From Collimonas silvisoli (GTDB lineage: Bacteria > Pseudomonadota > Gammaproteobacteria > Burkholderiales > Burkholderiaceae_D), in NCBI RefSeq assembly GCF_018305005.1, contig NZ_JAGQEG010000016.1:1-64000 (forward strand): a DNA stretch of 64,000 nt, read 5' to 3'. The position numbers were made by a program, and so were the translations under genes. Numbering within the stretch: position 1 is the first letter of the stretch; each line of letters begins with the position of its first letter. This document shows, piece after piece, positions 52,803-62,197 of this stretch. The notes beneath the pieces are model-generated. The model was not told the origin of the DNA, ran no database searches, and was given only the letters and a program-made list of their open reading frames with translations.

Positions 52803-53924
52803 ATGTCTATTAAAGTCGTGCACATCGTGCGTCAGTATGCGCCGTCCATAGGCGGCATGGAAGACGTGGTCCAGAATATCGCCCGCCAGCAGCGCGAGCA
52901 CCACGGCCAGATTCCCAAGATCGTCACGCTCAACCGGCTGTTCAGAAACTCTGCCGAATTTCTCGCTCCTGAAGCGCAGGTCAACGGCGTTGGCGTGGTG
53001 CGGCTGCCGTTCCACGGCAGCAGCAGATATCCGCTTTGTCCTCAGGTGCTGGAGCATGTGGCGGACGCCGATGTGATTCATGTGCATGGCGTCGATTTCT
53101 TTTTCGACTATCTGGCGCTGACCAAGTCCTTACATCGGCGGCCCTTGGTTGCTTCGACGCACGGCGGCTTTTTTCATACGAAGTTTGCGTCGAATCTGAA
53201 AAAAATCTACTTCAATACGGTAACCCGCGCTTCGTCCATGGCTTACGACAAGATCATTGCCACCAGCGATAACGATGGCGATATCTTTAAAAAAATCGTC
53301 AAGCCGCCAAAACTGGCCGTGATTGAAAACGGCGTCAACGTCGAAAAATACAGCGGCCAGGCGGCGTCCGCGCCGAAGCAGACGCTGATCTATTTCGGCC
53401 GCTGGTCGGTCAACAAAGGTTTGCTGGAAACACTGGCCTTATTCAAGCAACTGGCCACGCGCGAAGCAGGCTGGAAGCTGATCATCGCCGGCCGCGAATA
53501 CGATCACACGGCCGAGGAACTGCGCGCCGTGGTGGCTCAGCAGCAGCTTGGCGGCCTGGTGCAGATAGTGCCGAATCCGGCCGATCACGAACTGGCGGCG
53601 CTGATCGGACAATCCAGCTATTTCATCTGCCTGTCGCGGCATGAAGGTTTTGGCATCGCGCCGATTGAAGCGATGAGCGCCGGACTGACGCCGGTGTTGA
53701 GCGACATCCCGCCGTTTCGCCATCTGATCGAACAATCAAGGATCGGACTGCTGCTGGCGCCAGGAAACGGCGCAGACAATATCGCCGGCCTCTTGAAATT
53801 GCATGCGGAAACGCAAGCGGAATATGCGCTCAGACGGGTGCAGGTGCAGCAGTTCGCGGATCGCTATAACTGGCGGCGGATAGCGGATAAATATGTCGAT
53901 GTTTACAAGAGGCTGGTGGCTTAA
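52803..53924 (+). CDS. Glycosyltransferase family 4 protein
   Basis: A GT-B glycosyltransferase of 373 residues. It starts MSIKVVHIVRQYAPSIGGME, typical for the N-terminal donor-independent half with the GG.E motif. The C-terminal nucleotide-sugar half has IYFGRWSVNKGLLETL and the EX7E region in SRHEGFGIAPIEAMSAGLT. It adds one sugar to the lipid-linked repeat unit on the cytosolic face. The sugar cannot be read from sequence; mannose is common in GT4 and fits the ManC/ManB genes. ATG 52803 has AGGAAG before it. Confidence 0.88.
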   Translation: MSIKVVHIVRQYAPSIGGMEDVVQNIARQQREHHGQIPKIVTLNRLFRNSAEFLAPEAQVNGVGVVRLPFHGSSRYPLCPQVLEHVADADVIHVHGVDFFFDYLALTKSLHRRPLVASTHGGFFHTKFASNLKKIYFNTVTRASSMAYDKIIATSDNDGDIFKKIVKPPKLAVIENGVNVEKYSGQAASAPKQTLIYFGRWSVNKGLLETLALFKQLATREAGWKLIIAGREYDHTAEELRAVVAQQQLGGLVQIVPNPADHELAALIGQSSYFICLSRHEGFGIAPIEAMSAGLTPVLSDIPPFRHLIEQSRIGLLLAPGNGADNIAGLLKLHAETQAEYALRRVQVQQFADRYNWRRIADKYVDVYKRLVA

Positions 53925-53948
53925 ACCCACCTGAACTGAAGATATCTG

Positions 53949-55058
53949 ATGGCGGCCATGGATAAAACAAGAATCGATGCAATCACAGGCTTGCGCGGGC
54001 TGGCGGCGCTGCTGGTTGTGTACGGCCATTCGGTGGACTGGTTTTCCCTGCCCTGGAAAGTCAATTTTTCCGGCGAAATCGGCGTGATGATTTTCTTTTC
54101 ATTAAGCGGCTTCCTGATGGCCTATCTGTATCTTGGAAAGAAATTTTCGGTCCTGAGCGTGACCGATTACGCGTTTTCCAGGTTTTCAAGAATTGCGCCG
54201 GCCTATCTTGTCATCCTCCTGTTCTCTTATTTCATCTACACCGGCATCGATCCGAATTTCGTATATGGCATATCGAGCAAGAACATCCTTCGTCACATTC
54301 TGTTTTCGGGCAATGTGTCGGTGTTCTGGAGTATCACGCCCGAAGTCGAATTCTATTTCCTGTTCGTCCTGGTGTGGGCCGCTGCCAGCCGCTACCTGAC
54401 GCGCTTCGATATCCTCGGACTGGCATTCCTGACCTTTGGCGGCATGATTCTCTTGTCGTATCGGGATGTCTTTCCAGGCACCTTTGTCGGCGCAAAACTG
54501 CATTATTTTCTGTTTGGCGTGATCGCCGGAATAATCCGTTCGAAAATCAAGGCCGAGAACCAGGGCCGGACATCGCTCATCATCCTGCATGGCTTGTTGC
54601 TGGCCGCGATGGTCTTGATGGAGAGCGGGTGGATAGCCCTTCCTTTTTCCAGCAACAAGGAGTTTTATAGCAGCATATTGACCGCCGTCTTCGGTTCCTT
54701 CCTGGTCTTCGGTTTTTCGTTTCCATCCGCGCTGGGCGGATTTTTCTTCGAAAACCGGGCGATTGTTTTATGCGGTGAGTGCAGCTTCTCGATTTATCTG
54801 CTGCACATGCCGATCATTTATCTCTGTCATAAATTTTTTCCGCTGTCGTCTTCACCCCTGTTTCAGATTGCCTTCCTGATCCCCTTTGTGGTTCTGCTGC
54901 TGCTGTTCTCATGGCTCAACTATCAACTGGTGGAAAGGCCCGGAGCACGGCTGATCAAATCCATGGGCAATCTCTTCAAACGAAAATTCATTCCGCTCTT
55001 TCCGCTGGCGACCCGCGCCCAACCTCAACCCCTCTCCGTTGAAAGTGAGACCAGATGA
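53949..55058 (+). CDS. Acyltransferase 3 family membrane protein (OafA/ExoZ type)
   Basis: An integral-membrane O-acetyl transferase, 369 residues with about ten helices. The family start DAITGLRGLAALLVVYGHSVDWF includes the His near residue 27. IGVMIFFSLSGFLMAYLY and CSFSIYLLHMPIIYL are also typical. It probably adds acetyl or a similar acyl group to the polysaccharide. The ATG at 53949 or at 53958 may be the start. It overlaps the GH5 gene by ATGA. Confidence 0.88.
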   Translation: MAAMDKTRIDAITGLRGLAALLVVYGHSVDWFSLPWKVNFSGEIGVMIFFSLSGFLMAYLYLGKKFSVLSVTDYAFSRFSRIAPAYLVILLFSYFIYTGIDPNFVYGISSKNILRHILFSGNVSVFWSITPEVEFYFLFVLVWAAASRYLTRFDILGLAFLTFGGMILLSYRDVFPGTFVGAKLHYFLFGVIAGIIRSKIKAENQGRTSLIILHGLLLAAMVLMESGWIALPFSSNKEFYSSILTAVFGSFLVFGFSFPSALGGFFFENRAIVLCGECSFSIYLLHMPIIYLCHKFFPLSSSPLFQIAFLIPFVVLLLLFSWLNYQLVERPGARLIKSMGNLFKRKFIPLFPLATRAQPQPLSVESETR

Positions 55059-56137
55059 TGAAATTCTTGCCGAATCTGTTGTCGCATCGGGCGCGTGGCA
55101 GCGCCTGCCCGCCGCCGCCAATCTGGCGCCGGGCGTTAGCCATAGCGCTGGCCCTCGGATCGATCCTGTTGTGCGATCTGGCGGCCGCCAATTGCCTGGA
55201 CGGCAAACGCATGGCCGGCGTCAATCTGAGCGGCGCCGAGTTCGCTGCGGATAAATTGCCAGGGACTATCTTCAAGGATTACGTCTATCCCGATGCTGCC
55301 GACATGCGCCATTTCCAATCGCTGGGCATGAATACTTTTCGCCTGCCGTTCCTGTGGGAACGGCTGCAACCGCAATTATTCGGCGCACTTGATGCGGCTG
55401 AATTGCAGAGGATAAAGGACAGCGTAGCTTCCGCGCAATCGCTGGGAGTCTGCGTGGTTCTCGATGTCCACAATTTCGGCCAGTATCGCGGCAATCCTAT
55501 CGGTTCGTCCGAGGTGCCGCGCGCGGCTTTCTACGATTTGTGGCGGCGCTTGCTGGCGGCGTTCCCGGACTCCGCCAGCACGGCGTTCGGCCTGATGAAT
55601 GAACCGGCCAAACTGCCGGTGGCGACCTGGGCCTCCATTGCGCAGGAGACGCTTAACATCTTGCGCCGGCGCGGCTCGAAACATCTGATTCTGGTTCCCG
55701 GCGGCGGCTGGAGCGGCGCCCATTCGTGGGATGCGAAAGATAACGGCGTCTCGAACGCCGATGCATTCCGCGCGTTTCACGATCCTGCGAATAATTACAT
55801 GATCGAAGTACATCAATACGCAGACGCCGATTTCTCTGGAACCGCCAACACCTGCATCGACCCCGCACGCCTGAGCGCGATCATGGCAAACCTCACGCTA
55901 TGGGCCAACTCGACCCGGCAGCGCCTGTTTCTGGGCGAGTTCGGTGTCGCCGTCAACGACCAGTGCTTAAAGGCCCTGACCGCAATTCTGGATGGCATGC
56001 AAGGCAGTTCTGCCTGGGGCGGCTGGACTTACTGGGCCGCCGGCAAGTGGCTGGGGACTTATCCATTCAGCCTCCAGCCCGACAGCAACGGCGACAGGCC
56101 GCAAATGGCAATTCTGAAAAATTACATGGCGCCTTAA
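55055..56137 (+). CDS. Glycoside hydrolase family 5 (cellulase-like)
   Basis: A secreted endoglucanase-type enzyme, 360 residues. A long signal region ends near residue 46 (LAAA). The (beta/alpha)8 barrel contains the acid/base Glu183 in GLMNEPAKL and nucleophile Glu295 in LGEFGV. GMNTFRLPFLWERLQP and the WTYWAAGKWLGTYPFSL end are GH5 marks. In exopolysaccharide loci such hydrolases cut or trim the polymer in the periplasm or outside. A role in releasing or shortening the polymer fits; degradation of environmental cellulose is the alternative. ATGA overlap with the acyltransferase gene shows coupling. Confidence 0.88.
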   Translation: MMKFLPNLLSHRARGSACPPPPIWRRALAIALALGSILLCDLAAANCLDGKRMAGVNLSGAEFAADKLPGTIFKDYVYPDAADMRHFQSLGMNTFRLPFLWERLQPQLFGALDAAELQRIKDSVASAQSLGVCVVLDVHNFGQYRGNPIGSSEVPRAAFYDLWRRLLAAFPDSASTAFGLMNEPAKLPVATWASIAQETLNILRRRGSKHLILVPGGGWSGAHSWDAKDNGVSNADAFRAFHDPANNYMIEVHQYADADFSGTANTCIDPARLSAIMANLTLWANSTRQRLFLGEFGVAVNDQCLKALTAILDGMQGSSAWGGWTYWAAGKWLGTYPFSLQPDSNGDRPQMAILKNYMAP

Positions 56138-56154
56138 CAGCAAAAGGAATCTAG

Positions 56155-56991
56155 ATGAAATTTTCATTGGTGTTAGCTACGGTAGGACGCTCCGACGAAG
56201 TCGCCAGGCTTTTAGCATCGCTGGACGCTCAGGATTATCGGAATTTCGAATTGATCGTGGTCGATCAAAACCACGACGACAGGCTGGTGCAGATGCTGGC
56301 TGCGTATCGCGAGAGGTTTCCGGTCCGGCATCTGCGCTCGGCCGTGCGTGGCGTGTCGCGCGCACGCAATGCCGGCCTGGAGTTCGCCGATGGCGACGTG
56401 ATTACCTTTCCCGACGACGATTGCTGGTATCCGGACGGTTTGTTGCAAGAGGCGGCCACCGTATTGAACAGCCATCCTGAACTGGATGGAATTACCGGAC
56501 GTTTCACCGATGGCGAAGGCCGTACCGAGGGGCGCTGGCTGGAAAGCAGCGTCTTGCTGAATCGCTATAACGTGTGGCGCGGCGCGATTGAATTCAGTAT
56601 TTTCCTGCGCCGCCGCGTGGTCGATGCAGTCGGCCGGTTCAACGAATCGCTGGGAGTCGGCGCCGGCACGGCTTGGGGGGCAGCGGAGGGCACCGATTAT
56701 CTGCTGCGCAGCCTGCGGCATGGCTTCAAGCTGAAATTCCTGGTCGAAATGACCTTGCACCATCCGGTCAAGACCAGCGATTTCGATCTCAACGCCTGCG
56801 ACCGGCAAAAGAAATATGAGACCGGGATCGGCCATGTGATGCGGATCAACGATTATCCGCCCTGGTATTTCCCGGGTACCTGCCTGCGTACTTGCTGCGG
56901 GATGCTATTCGCGATGGCGAGGGGCGATTTCCCGAAGGCGCGCTTCAAATACGTCAGCGTGCTGGCGCGCGTGCAGGGCTGGCGTGGTTAG
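56155..56991 (+). CDS. Glycosyltransferase family 2 protein
   Basis: A GT-A enzyme of 278 residues, cytosolic or membrane-bound. It has KFSLVLATVGRSDEVARLL at the start, then VVDQNHDDRL and the metal-binding acidic motif FPDDDCWYPDG near 91-101. AEGTDYLLRSLRHG follows. It adds a sugar to the lipid-linked unit. No transmembrane segment is strong enough to call. The ATG at 56155 has AAAGGA before it, 17 bases after the GH5 stop. Confidence 0.88.
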   Translation: MKFSLVLATVGRSDEVARLLASLDAQDYRNFELIVVDQNHDDRLVQMLAAYRERFPVRHLRSAVRGVSRARNAGLEFADGDVITFPDDDCWYPDGLLQEAATVLNSHPELDGITGRFTDGEGRTEGRWLESSVLLNRYNVWRGAIEFSIFLRRRVVDAVGRFNESLGVGAGTAWGAAEGTDYLLRSLRHGFKLKFLVEMTLHHPVKTSDFDLNACDRQKKYETGIGHVMRINDYPPWYFPGTCLRTCCGMLFAMARGDFPKARFKYVSVLARVQGWRG

Positions 56992-57034
56992 GGCCGGCAT
57001 GCTGCGCGCCGCCCAATCGAGGCGGATGGAGAGA

Positions 57035-57070
57035 GCGGCGGAAGGAATGGCGGAAGGAGCGGGGGAAGGA
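57035..57070 (+). repeat. 12-base tandem repeat before the flippase gene
   Basis: GCGGCGGAAGGA, ATGGCGGAAGGA and GCGGGGGAAGGA follow one another in the 117-base gap before the Wzx-like gene. Each unit ends in the ribosome-site-like core GGAAGGA, but all are too far from the ATG at 57109 to act for it. Confidence 0.88.
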
Positions 57071-57108
57071 ACATCCATGCTGGAAATTCTTACAGAAACG
57101 GGAGTCCG

Positions 57109-58590
57109 ATGAGTCAGAACAACCCCGGCGGCGGCCTGGCGTCCGGATCGATCTGGTCGATCGTGGATAACCTCGCGCAGCAAGTCCTGTCATTCGCTGT
57201 CTTTGCGGTTCTGGCGCGCTTTCTGACGCCGGACGCCTTCGGCTTGCTGACGATTGCCCATCTCTTCATTTTGTTCACCCGGCTGGTGGTGTTCGACGCC
57301 ATCGCCATGCCCGTGGTGCGTACCGCCATACCAGACGACAGGCTGTATTCCTGGGTATTTACGTGTTGCACGGTAGTTGGCTTGCTGCTGGCCGGAGCGA
57401 TGTTTTTTTCGGCAGGCGCGGTTTCGTCCCTGTTTCGCGCGCCGGAACTGAAAACGGTGTTGCAGGGCATGAGCGTCTCAGTGCTGTTTTTCGGCCTGGT
57501 GCGGGCTTATGAGGCGCGGCTGGTGCGCAACATGATGTTCCGGCAGCTTGCAATCCGTTCGATTTTTTCGGTAACCGCCGGCGGTGCTATCGGCATCGTG
57601 CTGGCGGCCAGCGGCTGGGGGGCGATGTCGCTGGTGGTGCAGCAGGTAACGGCGTCGGGCCTGGCTTTGGTGCTGGTCGTGATGCAGAGCCGTTGGCTGC
57701 CGCGGGTGGTCTTTGACAGCGTGCTGACACGCAAATACTGGAGCGATATCCGGCAGGTGGGGCTGAGCGGCATTCTGGGATTTGCCAACGCCAATGGCGA
57801 CTCCCTGCTGGTCGGCATTTTTCTGGGGCCGTACGCCACCGGCCTGTACAACCTGGCGAAGCGCATGACCTCGGCTGTGTACCTGGTCATCTCAAGCTCC
57901 ATGCACAGGGTCGCGCTGCCGGTGTTCTCCGACGCCGGGACGGACCTGGCTGCGCTGCGCCGCGGATATCTGAAAATTCTCGGCATCACGCTGTTTTGCG
58001 TTGCCCCCTTGCTGTGTTTCCAGGGCGTGCTGGCGATGCCTTTGGTCGTGGCTGTTTTCGGCGAAAAATGGTTGCCGGCGGCGCCGACCGTTGGCGCTCT
58101 GGCGCTGCTGTATCTGATCTCGTCGATTGTGCAATTGAATGATTACTTGTTCTTCGCAATGGGAAAAAATCGCATTCCGGTGCTGCTTGGCGTCGCGCAA
58201 TTGACGCTGGCGACCGTGCTGGCCGCGGTCTTCTACCGATTCGGCCTGCTCGGCATGAGCCTGTCGTTTTGCGCTGCCTACCTGCTGGTGTTTCCGGTGT
58301 CGCAACGGCTGCTGAACCGGGCGCTTGGCTTGAGCCTGCGCATGGCGTGGTACGCGCTGGCGCCGCCGCTGGTGGGAAGCGTGATTTTGTTTCTGGGTCT
58401 AGGCGCCTATTTGTCGCTGATGCCGCAGCACTTCGCCAATGTGACCTTGGTCGGCGGTGGAATTCTGCTTGCCTGTTTGCTGTATCCGTTCATGGTGATC
58501 GTCACAGGATGGCGCATCAGAGCGGTCAACGGTTCCTGGCACGGATTGGTGCTTTCGCTGACCCGGCTGCGCCGTTTCTTTGCGCGGTGA
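57109..58590 (+). CDS. Wzx-like polysaccharide flippase
   Basis: Moves the finished lipid-linked repeat unit across the inner membrane. It has 493 residues and about fourteen helices of the MATE/Wzx superfamily. The start ASGSIWSIVDNLAQQVLSFA and RFLTPDAFGLLTIAHLF are typical of polysaccharide transporters with the WzxC domain. GPYATGLYNLAKRM and VFGEKWLPAAPTVGALAL occur later. It is 117 bases after the GT2 gene. With the Wzy-like protein and EpsF/EpsG it completes a Wzx/Wzy pathway. Confidence 0.87.
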   Translation: MSQNNPGGGLASGSIWSIVDNLAQQVLSFAVFAVLARFLTPDAFGLLTIAHLFILFTRLVVFDAIAMPVVRTAIPDDRLYSWVFTCCTVVGLLLAGAMFFSAGAVSSLFRAPELKTVLQGMSVSVLFFGLVRAYEARLVRNMMFRQLAIRSIFSVTAGGAIGIVLAASGWGAMSLVVQQVTASGLALVLVVMQSRWLPRVVFDSVLTRKYWSDIRQVGLSGILGFANANGDSLLVGIFLGPYATGLYNLAKRMTSAVYLVISSSMHRVALPVFSDAGTDLAALRRGYLKILGITLFCVAPLLCFQGVLAMPLVVAVFGEKWLPAAPTVGALALLYLISSIVQLNDYLFFAMGKNRIPVLLGVAQLTLATVLAAVFYRFGLLGMSLSFCAAYLLVFPVSQRLLNRALGLSLRMAWYALAPPLVGSVILFLGLGAYLSLMPQHFANVTLVGGGILLACLLYPFMVIVTGWRIRAVNGSWHGLVLSLTRLRRFFAR

Positions 58591-58703
58591 GCTGCAATGC
58601 GGCGGCATGATGGTTCGAGGCCGAATAGCCCTGATTAAGGTTGACTGAGGCTGAATAAGATTCCGGCATTTTTTTAAGTATTGCTGTTATGAAGGAGCTG
58701 TCC

Positions 58704-59450
58704 ATGAAAGCGGAAAAGATCATTCCGATCGCCGGTTATCCGGTGGTTAAAACCACTTCACCGGTGTTGACCAGGTACCTGTTGCGCACGGTGTGGGCCA
58801 ATAAAAAGGCGACGCTGTTTTTTGCCAACGCCAATTTTATTGTTCAATGCCGCAGCCTGCTTGACAAGATCAAGAGAGGTTCGGTGACAGTTGTGAATGA
58901 CGGCGTTGGCATGGATATCGCGGCATTTCTGTTTCGCCGCGAAGCATTCAAGGAAAACCTGAACGGCACCGATTTCATGCCGCAGCTATTTTCCGCTGCG
59001 AGAAGGCCGATGCGCGTGTTTATGCTGGGCGGCAAGCCGGAGGTGCTGAAAAAATCCGCGGATCATGTCAGCACGGCCTTGAACCAGACGGTAGTCGGCT
59101 GCTGCGACGGCTACCACGGCATGACAGCCAATCGCGCAACGCTGGTTGAGTCGATCAACCGCTCGCAAGCACAAGTTGTGCTGGTGGCGCTTGGCAATCC
59201 GATTCAGGAAGAGTGGATTCTCGCCCACCGCCAGTCCCTCAATGCAAATGTGGTTATCGGTGTCGGCGCGCTGTTCGATTTCTGGAGCGGCGACAAGCCG
59301 CGCGCGCCGCTCCTGGTGCAGCGCATCCGCCTCGAATGGCTGTATCGGCTGTGCCTTGAGCCGCGGCGATTATTGCGCCGCTACACCATCGACATCATGA
59401 CGTTCCTGATTTTGTGCAACAAATATCGCGAAGGCAATCGCCAGACTTGA
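58704..59450 (+). CDS. WecG/TagA/CpsF family glycosyltransferase (GT26)
   Basis: A cytosolic glycosyltransferase of 248 residues. The family core includes FFANANFIVQCRSLL, VTVVNDGVGMDIAAFLFR and VALGNPIQEEWILAHRQSL. The last segment GVGALFDFWSGDKPRAPLLVQ is strongly conserved. GT26 enzymes transfer N-acetylmannosamine (WecG is a ManNAcA transferase) or glucose to a lipid-linked sugar. I use ATG 58704 because AAGGAG sits at 58692-58697; the frame opens at 58689. Confidence 0.9.
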   Translation: MKAEKIIPIAGYPVVKTTSPVLTRYLLRTVWANKKATLFFANANFIVQCRSLLDKIKRGSVTVVNDGVGMDIAAFLFRREAFKENLNGTDFMPQLFSAARRPMRVFMLGGKPEVLKKSADHVSTALNQTVVGCCDGYHGMTANRATLVESINRSQAQVVLVALGNPIQEEWILAHRQSLNANVVIGVGALFDFWSGDKPRAPLLVQRIRLEWLYRLCLEPRRLLRRYTIDIMTFLILCNKYREGNRQT

Positions 59451-59538
59451 AGTGGATGGTTGGGTGCTTGCCGGCCGGTCGATAACAGCCTGCGGCGCCC
59501 GATCTTATTTTTAACGATTTTTTTATGAGGTAGGAAAC

Positions 59539-60693
59539 ATGAAAGCAATGATTCTAGCTGCCGGCAAGGGCACGCGTGTCCGTCCATTGACCTACGATCT
59601 GCCGAAGCCGATGATTCCGATCCTGGGCAAGCCGGTAATGGCTTACCTGGTCGAATACCTTGCCAGCTACGGCGTGCGCGACATCATGGTGAATGTCAGT
59701 TATCTGCACCACAAGATCGAAGAGTATTTCGGCGATGGCAACCAGTTTGGAGTGCAGATCGGCTACTCCTTCGAGGGCTACGTCAACGATAGCGGCGAAG
59801 TGGTGCCTGAGCCCTTGGGCTCGGCCGGCGGCATCAAGAAGATCCAGCAGTTCGCGAATTTTTTCGACGAAACCACCATCGTGATATGCGGCGACGCCCT
59901 GATCGATCTCGATCTCACCTCCGCGCTGTTCGAGCACAAGCGAAAAGGGGCGCTGGCCAGCGTGATTACCAAGGAAGTGCCGTGGGACAAAGTGCACAAC
60001 TACGGCGTAGTGGTGACGGATCAGGATGGCCGGGTGCAGTCGTTCCAGGAAAAGCCGGAGCGGGAAGACGCCTTATCCAATTTTGCCAGCACCGGCATCT
60101 ATATCTTCGAGCCGGAAGTCATCGACCTGATTCCGGCCGACACTGTGTTCGACATCGGTTCCGAACTGTTTCCGCTGATGGCGCAAAAGGGCATGCCGTT
60201 TTATGCGCAGCAGCGTTTTTTCAACTGGATCGATATCGGCAGCGTGACCGATTTCTGGAGCGTGCTGCAAAGTGTATTGCAGGGCGAGGTGGCGCAACTG
60301 GAGGTGCCTGGCAAGCAAATCGCCGACGGCCTGTGGGTCGGCCTTAACACCTCCATAGATTGGGACGGGACGACAATCGAAGGCCCGGTGTACATCGGTT
60401 CGGGATGCAAGATCGAAGCCGGTTGCAAAATCGTCGGCCCGACCTGGATCGGCCATGGCAGCCATCTATGCGCCGGCGCGGAAGTGGTGCGCAGCGTGTT
60501 GTTTGAATACACCCGGATCCTCGATAACGCCCATCTGGATGAAGTCATCGTGGTCAAGGAATATAGCGTGGACCGCGCCGGCAACATGCGCAAATTGCCG
60601 GAAGCAAGCGATCAGAACTGGGGCGATGCACGCGACCGGCTGCCGGAAAGACATTTGGAAAATGCAGCATCTTTGTCAATGAGCGAGCTATGA
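59539..60693 (+). CDS. Sugar-1-phosphate nucleotidyltransferase (mannose-1-P guanylyl-type)
   Basis: A 384-residue NDP-sugar pyrophosphorylase. The N-terminal nucleotidyl-transferase fold begins MKAMILAAGKGTRVRPLTYDLPKP. The signature for the metal site VICGDALIDLDL is at about 114-125. A left-handed beta-helix (about 265-345, with IEGPVYIGSGCKI) ends it. It belongs to the large RfbA/GlmU-like family whose members use glucose-, mannose- or N-acetylglucosamine-1-phosphate. With ManC in the next gene, GDP-mannose or NDP-glucose are both reasonable. It overlaps ManC by ATGA. Confidence 0.82.
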   Translation: MKAMILAAGKGTRVRPLTYDLPKPMIPILGKPVMAYLVEYLASYGVRDIMVNVSYLHHKIEEYFGDGNQFGVQIGYSFEGYVNDSGEVVPEPLGSAGGIKKIQQFANFFDETTIVICGDALIDLDLTSALFEHKRKGALASVITKEVPWDKVHNYGVVVTDQDGRVQSFQEKPEREDALSNFASTGIYIFEPEVIDLIPADTVFDIGSELFPLMAQKGMPFYAQQRFFNWIDIGSVTDFWSVLQSVLQGEVAQLEVPGKQIADGLWVGLNTSIDWDGTTIEGPVYIGSGCKIEAGCKIVGPTWIGHGSHLCAGAEVVRSVLFEYTRILDNAHLDEVIVVKEYSVDRAGNMRKLPEASDQNWGDARDRLPERHLENAASLSMSEL

Positions 60694-62144
60694 ACATATA
60701 CCCCGTCATCCTCGCCGGAGGTTCCGGCACGCGCCTGTGGCCGCTCTCGCGCGAGGCGTTGCCGAAGCAGCTGCTGCCGCTGTGCTCGGAGCGCTCCATG
60801 CTGCAAGAAGCGTTGCTGCGCCTGTCGGACTGGCCGGAATTAATGCCGCCGCTGCTGACCTGCGGCAATGAACATCGTTTCCTGGTGGCGGAACAACTGC
60901 GCGCCATCGGCGTCGCTCCGCTCGATATCCTGCTGGAACCGGAAAGCAAGAATACCGCGCCGACGGTCGCCGTGGCGGCGCATTATCTGTTGCAACAGGA
61001 TAAGGACGCAGTGATGCTGGTGCTGCCGGCCGATCATGTGATCGGCGACGTGCCAGCCTTCCATGCGGCGGTTCAGCGTGCGGTAAAGGCCGCCGAAAGC
61101 GGCGCCTTGGTGACCTTCGGCATCGTGCCGTCCGGCCCTGAAACCGGCTATGGCTATATCCGCCGGGGCAAAGCCGCGGTGCAAGGGCAGGGGGACGCTG
61201 GCTCCGGCTCCGGCTCCGGCTGTTACGCCGTCGAACAATTCGTTGAAAAGCCTGACCGTGCCACAGCGGAGAGTTTCGTCGCAGATAAGGCGTATAGCTG
61301 GAATAGCGGCATGTTTTTATTCCAGGCGGCGCGTTACCTCGATGAGCTGCGAGAGTTTCGTCCGGCGATTGCGGACAGCTGTCAAAAGGCCTTCGATGGC
61401 GCTTATCACGATCTTGATTTCTGTCGTTTGAACGAAGCCTCATTTGCAGTTTGTCCGGCGGAATCTATCGATTACGCCGTGATGGAACATACCCGGCATG
61501 CAGTGGTGGTGCCGGCCGATATCGGCTGGAGCGACGTCGGTTCCTGGTCGGCGCTGTGGCAAATACTGGAGGGCGTGGAGGGCGACGCCGACGGCAATGT
61601 GTTGCGTGGCGACGTGTATACGGACGATGTCCGGAATTCGATGGTTCGCGCAGAGAATCGCTTTGTCGCGGTGATCGGCGTCGAGGACCTGGTGGTGGTG
61701 GAAACCAAGGATGCGGTATTGGTAGTGCACAAAGACCAGGTGCAGGGCGTCAAGAAGATCGTTGAAGATCTCAAGAAAAACAGCCGCAGTGAGCACATGA
61801 ATCATACGCGTGTGTATCGGCCCTGGGGCAACTATGAGGGCATCGACGCCGGCGAACGCTTCCAGGTCAAGCGTATTACGGTTAACCCCGGCGGCAAATT
61901 ATCGCTGCAGATGCATCATCACCGCGCCGAGCATTGGGTGGTGGTCACCGGAACCGCGCGGATTATTTGCGGTGATGAGGAAAAGCTGCTTACCGAAAAT
62001 GAATCCACCTATATACCGATAGGCGTCAAGCACCGCCTGGAAAATCCCGGAAAAATGCCGCTGCATCTGATCGAAGTGCAGTCCGGCGGTTATCTGGGAG
62101 AGGACGACATCGTTCGTTTCGACGATATCTACAAGCGCAGCTGA
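60690..62144 (+). CDS. manC: Mannose-1-phosphate guanylyltransferase/mannose-6-phosphate isomerase
   Basis: A bifunctional enzyme making GDP-mannose. The N-terminal guanylyltransferase begins YPVILAGGSGTRLWPLSRE. FVEKPDRATAESFVADKAYSW and IDYAVMEHTRHAVVVPADIG are other marks. The C-terminal cupin (about 370-484) isomerises fructose 6-phosphate to mannose 6-phosphate and has RPWGNYEGIDAGERFQVKRI and QMHHHRAEHWVVV, whose His and Glu bind metal. Length 484 is typical (AlgA/CpsB). It contains a GSGSGSG loop from a hexamer repeat at 61200. ManB is next, 53 bases on. Confidence 0.92.
   Translation: MNIYPVILAGGSGTRLWPLSREALPKQLLPLCSERSMLQEALLRLSDWPELMPPLLTCGNEHRFLVAEQLRAIGVAPLDILLEPESKNTAPTVAVAAHYLLQQDKDAVMLVLPADHVIGDVPAFHAAVQRAVKAAESGALVTFGIVPSGPETGYGYIRRGKAAVQGQGDAGSGSGSGCYAVEQFVEKPDRATAESFVADKAYSWNSGMFLFQAARYLDELREFRPAIADSCQKAFDGAYHDLDFCRLNEASFAVCPAESIDYAVMEHTRHAVVVPADIGWSDVGSWSALWQILEGVEGDADGNVLRGDVYTDDVRNSMVRAENRFVAVIGVEDLVVVETKDAVLVVHKDQVQGVKKIVEDLKKNSRSEHMNHTRVYRPWGNYEGIDAGERFQVKRITVNPGGKLSLQMHHHRAEHWVVVTGTARIICGDEEKLLTENESTYIPIGVKHRLENPGKMPLHLIEVQSGGYLGEDDIVRFDDIYKRS
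61200..61217 (+). repeat. Hexamer repeat in manC
   Basis: GGCTCC occurs three times in a row and encodes Gly-Ser, followed by a fourth partial unit. It sits in a surface loop of the guanylyltransferase domain between GKAAVQGQ and CYAVEQFVEKP. Confidence 0.85.
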
Positions 62145-62197
62145 GAGCGCAACCCAGGCGGGCCTCGATAAATTTATCTTTCACTCACATTAAAATT

